DNA of 64,000 nt from Candidatus Zhuqueibacterota bacterium (GCA_029262055.1 JAJDAD010000071.1:62001-126000); one strand, 5' to 3'. Shown: positions 1 through 8,810, numbered from the stretch's first letter. Numbers and translations are program-made. Notes: generated by a model from the letters alone, not told the origin.

Positions 1-282
1 GATGATGAACTTGGCCGCTTGCGGCAGCGCAGCAACGCAATCGACTATGAGCTTCTGGAAACACTGGCACGGCGGATGGATGTGGTAAGAGACATCGGCC
101 GGTACAAAAAACGCAACAACCTCACCATCCTGCAGGTGAAACGTTGGGACGAAGTTTTGCAAGACCGTTTGGAGAAAGCCGGTGAGATCGGCCTCGATCG
201 CCATCTGGTCGAAACGATTTACCAACTGCTGCACAGCCACGCTATCAAGCTGCAGTCGGAAGTGATGAATGAAGAAGACTGA
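1..282 (+). CDS. Chorismate mutase type II domain, C-terminal end of a DAHP synthase/chorismate mutase (5' truncated)
   Basis: The reading frame is open from base 1 and ends with TGA at 280-282, so the gene begins outside the window. The visible 93 residues are an AroQ-type chorismate mutase helix bundle: the IDYELLETLARRMDVV helix with the conserved arginine, then IGRYKKRNN and the ILQVKRW stretch. Chorismate mutase converts chorismate to prephenate for Phe and Tyr synthesis. The segment, and its end in SEVMNEED, resembles the C-terminal domain of the bifunctional DAHP synthase/chorismate mutase typical of Bacteroidetes and relatives (family knowledge). The synthase half is not visible, so a stand-alone mutase remains possible. 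An internal TTG at 19 could act as a start but is unlikely, because homology continues upstream of it. Confidence 0.8.
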   Translation, partial: DDELGRLRQRSNAIDYELLETLARRMDVVRDIGRYKKRNNLTILQVKRWDEVLQDRLEKAGEIGLDRHLVETIYQLLHSHAIKLQSEVMNEED

Positions 283-545
283 GTTGTGGTTCATCCAACC
301 ATCACGGGATAAGCCTACAGACTAATTTCCTTGATGTTGCGCCCGATCTAAACGTCACGCCATTTTAATCCCCCCTGCAGACAATCGCTACATTGGTTGT
401 CGACATTCCTCATGTCCAACGATCGCCCACGAGTCGGCGACAAATAATCTAAACCTGAATTAAACTATTGTTATTAGGTGATCGTTAAATATGTCGATAT
501 TCATATTGACGATTAGCACGAGTAGATTCGAACGAGGAATAAGAC

Positions 546-1436
546 ATGAAGTTTGCGGCAATCGACATAGGTTCCAACGCGATCCGTCTTCTGCTGTGCC
601 AGGTTGAAGATGATGGCGAGGAAATCTATTTGAAAAAGAATGCCTTTCTGCGCGTGCCCGTGAGACTGGGTACGGACGTTTTTGAGACGCAGAGGATATC
701 TGAGAAAAAAATCGAAAACCTGGTTGACGGTATCACTGCCTTCAAGCATCTGATCAATGCCTACGATCCGATTCGTTGTGCTGCCTACGCGACTGCAGCT
801 ATGCGGGAAGCGGAAAACTCAGAAGAGGTCGTAGAAATCTTAAAGCAACGAACCGGGTTTGATGTAGAAGTAATCGATGGCAGGCGGGAGGCTGAAATTC
901 TCCACTTGAGTGGGTCCAGAGCGAAATCCGGGAAGAAAAAGCAATGCCTGCTCATCGATGTGGGGGGCGGGAGTACAGAAGTAGCTCTAATACTAGATCG
1001 CAAAATCGTCAAGGCGAAGGCGTTCAATCTTGGCAGTTTACGCTTGTTAAATGGGACCGATGCGAAAAGCGAGTGGCAATCTTTGCGTAAGTGGATAGTA
1101 GATAATACGGCCAACAGGAAAGGTCTGGTAGCCGCCGGTTCAGGCGGGAGCATTAGCAAAATTTTCAACCTGTCGCGTATAAAAGCCGGTAAGCCGCTTT
1201 CATATAATAAGCTAAAAGATATTTGCGCGGGTCTTGCTGACTACTCCCTTGAAGATCGAATAAGAGTATTGGACCTCAAGCCGGATCGCGCGGATGTGAT
1301 CGTCCCTGCCGGCAGCATTTTTCTGGCTATCATGGACTGGGCAGGGATTAACAAACTTTATGTGCCCCGGTTGGGATTGGTCGATGGAATCATTCGTGTT
1401 CTGTACGACCGCCATAAAAAGTCCGGGCATAAATAG
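546..1436 (+). CDS. Ppx/GppA family phosphatase (exopolyphosphatase-like)
   Basis: This protein has 296 residues and the actin-like ATPase fold of Ppx/GppA phosphatases. The N-terminal phosphate-1 motif AAIDIGSNAIRLL lies at residues 4-16 and the phosphate-2 motif DVGGGSTE near residue 140. The family removes terminal phosphate from polyphosphate or pppGpp. The protein is about the size of the two-subdomain core only and lacks the extra C-terminal helical domains of E. coli Ppx (about 510 residues), like short bacterial Ppx2-type proteins. Substrate choice between polyphosphate and pppGpp cannot be read from sequence. GAGGAA lies just before the ATG. It sits upstream of a pyrophosphatase and the pst genes, which favours a role in phosphate storage or turnover, although the spacing suggests a separate transcript. 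Confidence 0.85.
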   Translation: MKFAAIDIGSNAIRLLLCQVEDDGEEIYLKKNAFLRVPVRLGTDVFETQRISEKKIENLVDGITAFKHLINAYDPIRCAAYATAAMREAENSEEVVEILKQRTGFDVEVIDGRREAEILHLSGSRAKSGKKKQCLLIDVGGGSTEVALILDRKIVKAKAFNLGSLRLLNGTDAKSEWQSLRKWIVDNTANRKGLVAAGSGGSISKIFNLSRIKAGKPLSYNKLKDICAGLADYSLEDRIRVLDLKPDRADVIVPAGSIFLAIMDWAGINKLYVPRLGLVDGIIRVLYDRHKKSGHK

Positions 1437-1735
1437 TCAGCGAGTCCAGGAATATCTGATCTTTAGTCCAACGTAATTCCGGTTTGCATAGTTCAGGACC
1501 ATTCTTTCTTCATCCCGGGCAGATCTATATGTGGCAGCGGTTGATCGTGCGGGTGGATCTCTACACGTCGTCCTGGGCACCATGTTTTCATGTCGGCAAT
1601 AGACAGCGGGTGCGCATCAGCACGAAGATGACTTTGCACGTAGATTCATTCAAGACCCGGTCACCCGGCACCGCTTAATAAGCGGAACGTAAATAACTGC
1701 AGTGCCTCGAACCGAAACTCTAACCACTTGAGAAA

Positions 1736-2410
1736 ATGAATAACACAAAACGGATTCTACCCTACTTATCTGTCCTGATTTTGGCTGCCTGCTCGGGAGG
1801 CAATGGTTCCGGTCCTGGCGCTAGTGACGCCGGCAGCGGGCAAGAGCAGCTCATCCTTAAAGGGGATAGAAGCTTCCTGGACGGCTACGCGCCTACAAAC
1901 GCCGACGGCACGATCAATGTCGTGGTTGAGATCCCGGCAGGCACCACCGCAAAATGGGAGGTCAGCAAGCCGGATGGTACGATGAAATGGGAACTGGTGA
2001 ACGGCCGGCCAAGGGTTGTCAACTATCTGCCGTATCCGGGTAATTACGGCATGGTGCCGCAAACACTGCTTCCCAAAGAACTTGGTGGTGACGGCGACCC
2101 GCTTGACGTTCTTGTTCTGGGGGCGTCGGTCCCACGCGGGTCAATCGTGTCCGCGAAGCTTGTCGGTGTGCTCAAGCTGTTGGATCGCGGCGAGCAAGAT
2201 GATAAATTACTTGCGGTCAGCACCGATTCCCCTTTTTCCAAAATAGATGATCTGGACCAATTGCGCACTGAGTTCGGTGGCAGCCTGCTGATTGTCGAAA
2301 CCTGGTTTGCGAATTACAAGGGTCCGGGAAAGATGCAGTCTCTCGGTTTTGCCAATGTTGCAAGCGCCACAAACATCCTGAATCAGGCTATCGCCGCCTA
2401 CAAAGAGTAA
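1736..2410 (+). CDS. Exported lipoprotein inorganic pyrophosphatase (family I)
   Basis: This is a family I inorganic diphosphatase, which hydrolyses PPi to two phosphates with Mg2+. The catalytic block YPGNYGMVPQTL followed by DGDPLDVLVLG (residues about 102-136) contains the family's metal-binding aspartate signature, and a late WFANYKG stretch fits the substrate-binding Tyr/Lys region. Unlike the usual cytosolic enzyme of about 175-180 residues, it starts with a lipoprotein signal peptide: basic start, hydrophobic stretch and an LAAC lipobox with C19. A Gly/Ser/Ala-rich linker follows before the catalytic domain. The protein should therefore act outside the cytoplasm, anchored to a membrane and possibly supplying phosphate to the neighbouring Pst system. 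The 299 bases before it hold no gene; a 6-bp hairpin lies at 1671-1685. Confidence 0.88.
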   Translation: MNNTKRILPYLSVLILAACSGGNGSGPGASDAGSGQEQLILKGDRSFLDGYAPTNADGTINVVVEIPAGTTAKWEVSKPDGTMKWELVNGRPRVVNYLPYPGNYGMVPQTLLPKELGGDGDPLDVLVLGASVPRGSIVSAKLVGVLKLLDRGEQDDKLLAVSTDSPFSKIDDLDQLRTEFGGSLLIVETWFANYKGPGKMQSLGFANVASATNILNQAIAAYKE

Positions 2411-2510
2411 GTCTCGACCTCTCTTCGTTTTTCCCTCACTCCAGGAAGATCCAGCAAAAACAGAGTCTAACGCGGGATATTTGCGCAGAAGTTTCAATAA
2501 TTTCTTCTCA

Positions 2511-2544
2511 CCGTCACACAACCGTAACACACCTGCGGTATTAT
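2511..2544 (+). promoter_or_regulatory. Pho-box-like promoter of the outer-membrane barrel gene
   Basis: CCGTCAC (2511-2517) and CCGTAAC (2522-2528) form a direct repeat with 11-bp phase, the layout of PhoB binding sites. After exactly 10 bp comes a -10 element TATTAT (2539-2544), the spacing known from E. coli Pho promoters, where the box replaces the -35. The same arrangement occurs before pstS. No phoB/phoR gene is in the window, so the regulator is inferred. Confidence 0.68.
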
Positions 2545-2628
2545 TAGTTTAAGAAATCTCAAGAAAGCGCGGTCGCGGGCTATCTTTGACCGCCAAGATG
2601 TTGAAGTCCACCAACTTGGAGGTTACGC

Positions 2629-3654
2629 ATGCAACACAGCAAAAGGTTTTTCTTGATCTTCAGCACACTCCTTCTGACGGTTACGGGGGCGTTTGCAGGG
2701 GAAGGAAAACTGAAGGGGTACATGTTTGGCGACTACTACTATGTGGCCAAAAACCATGACTCCGAACTTGAAGACAAAAATGGGTTCTGGTTTCGCAGAA
2801 TCTATTTTACCTATGACAACAAGCTGAGCGACGAATGGTCGGTTCGTTTTCGATTAGAAATGAACAGCGCCGGCGACTTCACCAGCAAGACCAAACTGGA
2901 GCCGTTTGCCAAGGACGCTTATGTTCAGTGGAAGCGCTCAGGCCACGCTGTTTTGCTGGGCTTGTCCGGAACACCAACCTGGGGCTACGTCGAAAAATTC
3001 TGGGGCTATCGTTCTGTTGAGAAAACGACCGCCGACTTGTTCAAGATCGGCAGCTCGCGAGATTTTGGCGTCGCCGCCAAAGGTAAGTTCGGCAGAGAGA
3101 ACCGGGCCTTCTATCACGCCCAGGTCGGTAACGGCAGCAGCACCGGTACGGAAACCAACAGTGGTAAGAAGCTGGCATTGGCCGCCGGCTACCATCTGAC
3201 CGACAACTTGTCCTTCGAGGCCTATGGAGACTTTGAGGAGCGTCCGGGCGAGACCAACCGCCACACTCTGCAAGGCTTTCTGGGATACAAAACCAAGATG
3301 TTCCGGGTGGGTGGTCAGGTTTTGCAGCAAACCAGAGACAGCGCCACCGGGGACGATGACATCCGCATTGCTTCGTTCTTTGGAGCCGCCAGGTTGGGAG
3401 ACCAGCTTCAGGGGTTCGCCCGCGTCGATCGCGCATTTGACCCGATGTCGGATGGTCCGAAGATTTCTTTTCTGCCGGTTGACGGCACGACCAAGTTCAC
3501 GTTCCTTCTGTTTGGCCTGGATTACACACCGCACAAGCAAGTCCATTTGATGCCTAATGTTGAGGTTGTGACTTACGACACACCTGCTGGCGCTGCATCC
3601 AGTCCTGGTACGGATGTCATTCCACGTTTCACCTTCTATTATGTCTGGAAGTAA
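2629..3654 (+). CDS. Outer-membrane beta-barrel (porin-like) protein of the phosphate locus
   Basis: This protein has 341 residues. A signal peptide ends near AFA-GEG (about residue 23), and the rest alternates short amphipathic strands rich in Tyr, Phe and Gly, such as LKGYMFGDYYYV and FTFYYVWK. The protein ends in an aromatic-containing strand, as barrel proteins do. I see no enzyme motif. It could be a porin of the phosphate-selective type: it lies between a pyrophosphatase and pstS, and its promoter has the same Pho-box layout as pstS. It is shorter than classic OprP/OprO porins, and assignment to a defined porin family needs a profile search. The start ATG has a GGAGG site seven bases upstream. 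Confidence 0.72.
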   Translation: MQHSKRFFLIFSTLLLTVTGAFAGEGKLKGYMFGDYYYVAKNHDSELEDKNGFWFRRIYFTYDNKLSDEWSVRFRLEMNSAGDFTSKTKLEPFAKDAYVQWKRSGHAVLLGLSGTPTWGYVEKFWGYRSVEKTTADLFKIGSSRDFGVAAKGKFGRENRAFYHAQVGNGSSTGTETNSGKKLALAAGYHLTDNLSFEAYGDFEERPGETNRHTLQGFLGYKTKMFRVGGQVLQQTRDSATGDDDIRIASFFGAARLGDQLQGFARVDRAFDPMSDGPKISFLPVDGTTKFTFLLFGLDYTPHKQVHLMPNVEVVTYDTPAGAASSPGTDVIPRFTFYYVWK

Positions 3655-3692
3655 GAACCGGGTTTGGATAAATTTGCCAAAAGGCTACATGA

Positions 3693-3726
3693 CCGTAACT
3701 CTAACGTAACCTTGCCAGCGTACTTT
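3693..3726 (+). promoter_or_regulatory. Pho-box-like promoter of pstS
   Basis: CCGTAAC (3693-3699) and ACGTAAC (3704-3710) repeat with 11-bp phase. Ten bases later lies TACTTT (3721-3726), a plausible -10. The geometry is identical to the element at 2511-2544, which supports shared PhoB-type activation under phosphate limitation. Confidence 0.7.
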
Positions 3727-3768
3727 ATTTCAACAAAGAGTTCAGTCTAAACTTCTGATGGAGGAGTC

Positions 3769-4782
3769 ATGTTGAAAAACACGTTTGTAAAGAAAACGGG
3801 ATTTGCGTTCGCGCTGGCGGCTATGGTCTTTTCGGTCCTGCCTGCCGGTGACCTGTTTGCCGGTGACAAAGTCAAGGTTGACCAGAAAATAACAGTCTAT
3901 AAAAAAGTAAGCGGGGTCTCAGGCAGCCTCAACAGCATCGGGTCGGATACGATGAACAATCTCATGACGCTTTGGGGTGAGGGCTTCGCCAAATATTACC
4001 CCAACGTTCGTCTGCAGGTTGAAGGTAAGGGGTCCAGTACTGCGCCGCCGGCTCTGATCGCAGGTACGTCGCAGTTTGGTCCGATGTCCAGGAAAATGAA
4101 GGACAAGGAGATTGATGAATTCGAGAAGGCCTTTGGCTACAAGCCGACTGCGATGGGCACGGCACTGGATGCCCTGGCCGTCTATGTCCACAAGGACAAC
4201 CCGATCGAGTCCCTGTCACTGCAACAAGTTGACGCCATTTTTTCGAAGACGCGTGCGGGTGGCCTGAACGACGACATCGCAACCTGGGGGGACCTGGGCG
4301 TCAAGGGTGTCTGGACAGGGCGTCGAATCAGCCTGTACGGCAGAAACTCCGCTTCAGGCACTTACGGGTACTTCAAAAAGCACGCTTTGTTCAAAGGTGA
4401 CTACAAGGATACCGTCAAAGAGCAGCCCGGTTCCGCTTCCGTCGTGCAGGGCGTGACCAAGGACAACGCCGGCATTGGATACAGCGGCATCGGATACATC
4501 ACCTCCGGCGTCCGCGCTGTACCGCTTTCGAAAAAAGCCGATGGCAGCGCCTACTCAGTGGACATGGCTAACGTCATGACAGGCCAATACCCGCTTGCTC
4601 GTTTCCTCTACCTGTACGTAAACAAGGAGCCGGATCAGCCACTGCAACCCCTGGTCCGCGAGTTTCTTAAGTTTATTTTCAGCCAAGAGGGTCAGCATGT
4701 GGTCGTCAAAGACGGTTATCTGCCGTTGCCCTACGAGGTCGTTCAGAAAGAATTAAACAAACTCGAAGCAGGTACCTACTAA
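3769..4782 (+). CDS. pstS: Phosphate ABC transporter substrate-binding protein PstS
   Basis: This periplasmic phosphate receptor hands Pi to PstCA. It has 337 residues: a signal peptide cleaved near residue 32 (LFAGDK), then a type II periplasmic binding fold. Phosphate-contact segments are visible: SIGSDTMNNL, GKGSSTAPPAL and GRNSASGTYGYF, where Ser/Thr/Arg ligands are expected. The start ATG follows GGAGGAG at the right distance. It is the first gene of pstSCAB and lies behind a Pho-box-like promoter. A long nested hairpin directly after its stop codon separates it from pstC, which fits the usual need for much more binding protein than permease. Confidence 0.95.
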   Translation: MLKNTFVKKTGFAFALAAMVFSVLPAGDLFAGDKVKVDQKITVYKKVSGVSGSLNSIGSDTMNNLMTLWGEGFAKYYPNVRLQVEGKGSSTAPPALIAGTSQFGPMSRKMKDKEIDEFEKAFGYKPTAMGTALDALAVYVHKDNPIESLSLQQVDAIFSKTRAGGLNDDIATWGDLGVKGVWTGRRISLYGRNSASGTYGYFKKHALFKGDYKDTVKEQPGSASVVQGVTKDNAGIGYSGIGYITSGVRAVPLSKKADGSAYSVDMANVMTGQYPLARFLYLYVNKEPDQPLQPLVREFLKFIFSQEGQHVVVKDGYLPLPYEVVQKELNKLEAGTY

Positions 4783-4784
4783 GG

Positions 4785-4841
4785 CTCCGGGCTTACACAG
4801 GACAGCGCGGCGCTGAATGTGAAGCGCGCTGCTGCCCGGAG
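4785..4841 (+). promoter_or_regulatory. Nested hairpin in the pstS-pstC gap
   Basis: Outer arms CTCCGGGC (4785-4792) and GCCCGGAG (4834-4841) enclose inner arms CAGCGCG (4803-4809) and CGCGCTG (4825-4831). The structure starts two bases after the pstS stop and has no T-run, so it is more likely an mRNA stabiliser or partial attenuator than a full terminator. It would raise PstS levels over the permease proteins. Confidence 0.6.
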
Positions 4842-4874
4842 TGCTCTTGCTACATGACTTAATGAATAAACAAC

Positions 4875-7175
4875 ATGCCAGTCGCAGAGCCCGAAACACG
4901 ACAACCTGAAACAAGAAAACTCATTCCACAATCCGATTCCCGCGCCCGCCGTAAGCGCAGAACCTTGCTGGACAACCTCGCAACCAAAGTCGTTGGAGTT
5001 GGCGGGTTCTCGATAATTGCGAGCATTCTGGCTATTTTACTCTTCATTTTCACAGAGATTTTTCCTCTGTTCAGCAATGCTGAAGTCAGCCTGAGCACCA
5101 GCTTCAAGGCGCAGGACATTCTTGCCGGACAGGGCGACGCCGCTGATGTTGCCCTTCTGGGCCTGAACGAACACCAGGAAATTGGCTACATCCTGTCCAG
5201 GACCGGCCGCCTTTCATTTTTTGCAGTCAAAGACGGAGCAGAGGTCGCGCACGAACTGTTTTCTCTGGGAGAGGCCAGGGTAACTTCAGCCATCCAGTCT
5301 TTGAAAGGCAAACGTCTGACCCTTGGCACTTCCGACGGCCGGGCCATCCTGGTCGAGATTGATTTCGGGGTTCGTTTCAAGCAGGGCAAAAGAAGCTACG
5401 CTCCCCGGGCAAAACAGGTAGCCGATATTACGTTGGATGAGAACAGGAGCGCACTAACGTCGCTTGCGGCCGCAGGTGATGTATCCGAAACACTGGCCCT
5501 CTCCGCAATCACCGATGATGCTCGCGTGCTGCTCTATCTGCAGCAAACCGAAGAGAGTCTCTTCGGAGATGCCGAAACCACTTCCTCGCAAATTGAGCTG
5601 GAAAAAATATGGTCGGGCACACCTGCGTCTATCGCTTTAGATGCGACGGTCCGCAACTTTTATATGGGGTCGGACGATGGCAAGATCTATCACTGGACCC
5701 TGACGCCCGACGCAGCGCCAGATTTTGTGAGCGCAGTCAGAGTGCGTAATTCGCCGGGAGCAATAAATACACTTAACTTTCTGATCGGTGGCCGAACGCT
5801 CGTGGCCGGCGAATCCACCGGGGCGGTGAGCGCATGGTTTTTGGTGCGAGACAAGACCTCGCCCGCTGGCTGGCGCTTGACACGAATCCACGAGATGACA
5901 CCTCATCCAAGTGGCGTTACCGCGGTCGCAGCCTCTGCGCGCGGCAAAGGCTTCATTTCGGGAGACGCCAACGGCGGGTTGCACCTGGAGCACACAACAT
6001 CGGAGCGGCACCTGGCTTCGTTCAGCCGAAAAACCGGATCTGCAATAGAGTTGATCAGCTATGCGCCCAAGGCCAACGGTGCCTTGATTCTCGACAGCGC
6101 CGGTGAAATCGCTCATTGGCTTGTCGACAATCCGCATCCGGAGGCCGGGCTGAAGGCTTTTTTCGGAAAAGTCTGGTATGAGGGGTACGAAGAACCGGAA
6201 CACGTCTGGCAGTCTACCGGCGGCACGGATGAGTTTGAGCCCAAGCTGAGCCTTGTTCCCTTGATTTTTGGCAGCCTGAAGGGCACGTTTTACACCTTGA
6301 TTCTCTCTATCCCGATCGCGGTGCTGGCGGCTTTGTACACGTCGCAATTCATGCATCCGGCGCTACGGAGCAAGATCAAACCAACTGTTGAAATCATGGC
6401 CGCTTTGCCCAGCGTGGTACTGGGTTTCCTCGGCGGTCTTTGGCTGGCCCCTCGCATTGAAGCCGTTGTGCCGGCCGTTTTGTTGATGTCGATTCTCATC
6501 CCTGTCATCGTCATCCTGGCAGCCCGTGCCTGGGACGGCGTTCCACTTCGCATCCGGAATCGTTTCCGGCCGGGGATCGAGAGCATGCTGCTGGTTCCTA
6601 TCCTGTTGCTGGCAGCCTGGTTTTGCCTGTATTTGAACGGAGCCATTGAGAACGCATTTTTTGGCGGGAGTTTCAAGGACTGGGTTTACCAAACATTGAA
6701 CGTCGGCTACGACCAGCGCAACGCATTGGTGGTCGGTATGGCCATGGGGTTTGCCGTGATTCCCATCATTTACACAATTTCCGAAGACGCCCTGTCCAAT
6801 GTGCCGCGCACGTTGATTTCCGGCTCGTTGGCTTTGGGGGCGACGCCCTGGCAAACAGCAATCAGAGTCGTGTTGCCGACAGCCGCTGCCGGTATTTTTA
6901 CCGCGGTCATGATCGGCCTGGGCCGCGCAGTGGGCGAGACAATGATTGTTTTGATGGCAACCGGTAACACGCCGATCATGGACTGGAACATCTTTAACGG
7001 TTTCAGAACGCTGTCGGCGAACATCGCAGTCGAGATCCCGGAAGCGCCGGTCGGCGGCACGCTGTACCGGGTACTGTTTCTGGCGGCGATGTTGCTGTTC
7101 ATGATAACATTTGCGGTCAATACGGTCGCGGAAGTCGTCCGGCAGAGGCTTCGCGAGAAATATCAGAGGTTGTAG
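4875..7175 (+). CDS. pstC: Phosphate ABC transporter permease PstC with large periplasmic insert
   Basis: This inner-membrane permease subunit for phosphate import has 766 residues, more than twice the roughly 320 of E. coli PstC. One membrane helix (about residues 38-62) is followed by some 390 periplasmic residues containing repeated beta-strand blocks such as GGRTLVAGESTGAVSAWFL and GFISGDANGGLHL, which look like WD40/PQQ-type propeller blades. The permease core starts near residue 459, and its EAA loop (VPRTLISGSLALGATPWQTA) contacts PstB. Similar long PstC forms exist in some gammaproteobacteria (family knowledge). The next gene, pstA, starts at the base directly after this stop codon. 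No good ribosome site precedes the ATG, so translation may depend on the pstS-pstC leader. Confidence 0.9.
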   Translation: MPVAEPETRQPETRKLIPQSDSRARRKRRTLLDNLATKVVGVGGFSIIASILAILLFIFTEIFPLFSNAEVSLSTSFKAQDILAGQGDAADVALLGLNEHQEIGYILSRTGRLSFFAVKDGAEVAHELFSLGEARVTSAIQSLKGKRLTLGTSDGRAILVEIDFGVRFKQGKRSYAPRAKQVADITLDENRSALTSLAAAGDVSETLALSAITDDARVLLYLQQTEESLFGDAETTSSQIELEKIWSGTPASIALDATVRNFYMGSDDGKIYHWTLTPDAAPDFVSAVRVRNSPGAINTLNFLIGGRTLVAGESTGAVSAWFLVRDKTSPAGWRLTRIHEMTPHPSGVTAVAASARGKGFISGDANGGLHLEHTTSERHLASFSRKTGSAIELISYAPKANGALILDSAGEIAHWLVDNPHPEAGLKAFFGKVWYEGYEEPEHVWQSTGGTDEFEPKLSLVPLIFGSLKGTFYTLILSIPIAVLAALYTSQFMHPALRSKIKPTVEIMAALPSVVLGFLGGLWLAPRIEAVVPAVLLMSILIPVIVILAARAWDGVPLRIRNRFRPGIESMLLVPILLLAAWFCLYLNGAIENAFFGGSFKDWVYQTLNVGYDQRNALVVGMAMGFAVIPIIYTISEDALSNVPRTLISGSLALGATPWQTAIRVVLPTAAAGIFTAVMIGLGRAVGETMIVLMATGNTPIMDWNIFNGFRTLSANIAVEIPEAPVGGTLYRVLFLAAMLLFMITFAVNTVAEVVRQRLREKYQRL

Positions 7176-8810
7176 ATGACTCAGTTTTGGAAGAGTGGCA
7201 ATCCGTTCGTTTGGCTGACCGGCGCTGCGCTGGCCGCAAGTGTACTCATGATAGTCGGCCTGGTACTGCTGATCCTGTTCAAAGGTCTCAGCCAGTTCTG
7301 GCCCTCAACTCTGGCAGAGCTGCACCTGCAGGATGGCAGCAAGGTTATGGGAGAGATTTGGGATCGTGAGGAAATACCAGATGCAGAACCGGGAGCCGAC
7401 AACGCCTCACAATATCGATTGCGCCTAAAGGTGGCAAACCGGGATCTCTATTCATTGGATTTTCGCTGGATTGACGAGTCCGACATCCAGCAACGTTTGT
7501 CACCGCCGCCGGCGATTGCCATTGAGCGACAGGAGTGGGGTAACTTCTATGGCTACTTTGTCGGGCTAAAAAAAGATGGCGAGACCGTGGCCGCGGATCT
7601 GGTAGATGGGTGGCCGACAATCGAGGCGAGCCTGGACGAAATGCGGAAGTTGCGGGAACGGATTAAAGAGATTGAGAAAAGTGACATCGGCGACATCAAC
7701 CATGACCTGGAGCGGCTGCGACTGGGACTGCGCAAAATCACCCTGGCATCGGACACAACCACCGCCGAAACGCGGCAGCTCATTGCAGACAAACGTGCCC
7801 AAATGGCCGATCTGCAGGCGGAGTACCTGGATAAAGAAAAGGCGCTGGCAGACTTTTACGGAAGTTCGCGCAAGATCGTCCTGAGTATGGTTTCGGTGGA
7901 TGGTCATACCATAGATATTCCGGTCTACGACATCGTTCGCATCTGGAAGCCGAACGAACTGAGTGTGTTCGGGAAATGTGGTATTTATCTGGACAAACTG
8001 TGGGAGTTTGTGACGGGGGAACCGCGTGAGTCCAACACGGAGGGCGGGATTTTTCCGGCAATATTCGGAACCGTCATGCTGGTGATCATCATGAGCATCG
8101 CCGTGGTGCCGCTGGGAGTACTGGCCGCGGTCTATCTGCGCGAGTACGCCAGGCAAGGGGTTTGGGTGCGGGCTATCCGGATCGCGGTCAACAATCTTGC
8201 AGGCGTTCCCTCGATTGTCTACGGTGTCTTTGGTTTGGGTTTCTTCATTTACGGACTGGGAGGTACGCTGGACCAGCTCTTTTTTTCTGAAGCTTTGCCG
8301 ACGCCGACATTCGGAACCGGCGGAATTTTTTGGGCCTCTTTGACTCTGGCGCTGCTGACGGTGCCGGTGGTTATTGTCGCCACCGAGGAGGGGCTGGCCG
8401 CAGTGCCCAGGGAAATCCGTGAAGGCTCGTTAGCGCTGTCGGCCACGAAGTTTGAGACGCTCTGGCGCGTCGTTCTGCCCAGCGCCATGCCTGGTATTCT
8501 TACCGGACTCATTCTTGCGGTGGCGCGCGCTGCCGGGGAAGTTGCACCGCTCATGATCACAGGCGTGGTCAAGCTCGCTCCGGCATTGCCTCTGGACGGG
8601 ACCTTTCCATTCCTGCATCTGGAACGAAAGTTCATGCACCTGGGCTTTCACATTTACGATGTCGGCTTTCAATCGCCCAACGTCGAAGCCGCAATCCCCA
8701 TGGTTTATTCGACAACCCTGTTGTTGCTGGTAATCGTGGTTTTCCTGAATCTGTTCGCGATTTATGTGCGCAATCGCCTGCGCGAAAAACTTGCTTACTC
8801 AGCCTTCTAA
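7176..8810 (+). CDS. pstA: Phosphate ABC transporter permease PstA with coiled-coil periplasmic insert
   Basis: This is the second permease subunit, with 544 residues against about 300 in E. coli PstA. TM1 lies at about residues 15-38. A periplasmic insert follows (the position of DUF3333 in long PstA proteins), including a charged heptad-like stretch at about 145-230 (RKLRERIKEIEKS, then LADKRAQMADLQAEYL-like text) that should form a coiled coil. The permease core begins near residue 290, with the EAA loop VPREIREGSLALSATKFETL contacting the ATPase. The start ATG abuts the pstC stop, so translation is probably coupled. PstC and PstA are both enlarged on the periplasmic side, so the inserts may form a shared PstS docking or sensing platform (inference). 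Confidence 0.92.
   Translation: MTQFWKSGNPFVWLTGAALAASVLMIVGLVLLILFKGLSQFWPSTLAELHLQDGSKVMGEIWDREEIPDAEPGADNASQYRLRLKVANRDLYSLDFRWIDESDIQQRLSPPPAIAIERQEWGNFYGYFVGLKKDGETVAADLVDGWPTIEASLDEMRKLRERIKEIEKSDIGDINHDLERLRLGLRKITLASDTTTAETRQLIADKRAQMADLQAEYLDKEKALADFYGSSRKIVLSMVSVDGHTIDIPVYDIVRIWKPNELSVFGKCGIYLDKLWEFVTGEPRESNTEGGIFPAIFGTVMLVIIMSIAVVPLGVLAAVYLREYARQGVWVRAIRIAVNNLAGVPSIVYGVFGLGFFIYGLGGTLDQLFFSEALPTPTFGTGGIFWASLTLALLTVPVVIVATEEGLAAVPREIREGSLALSATKFETLWRVVLPSAMPGILTGLILAVARAAGEVAPLMITGVVKLAPALPLDGTFPFLHLERKFMHLGFHIYDVGFQSPNVEAAIPMVYSTTLLLLVIVVFLNLFAIYVRNRLREKLAYSAF

Noticed and set aside
1484-1678. 64-codon open frame between ppx and the pyrophosphatase gene
   Set aside because: No ribosome site, no recognisable sequence pattern, unusual composition for this genome.
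1671-1685. CCGCTT-AAT-AAGCGG hairpin as a terminator
   Set aside because: The stem has only six base pairs, no T-run follows, and no gene ends close by on either strand.
5637-6356. 239-codon open frame on the - strand inside pstC
   Set aside because: Overlaps the pstC propeller region; composition is that of a shadow frame.
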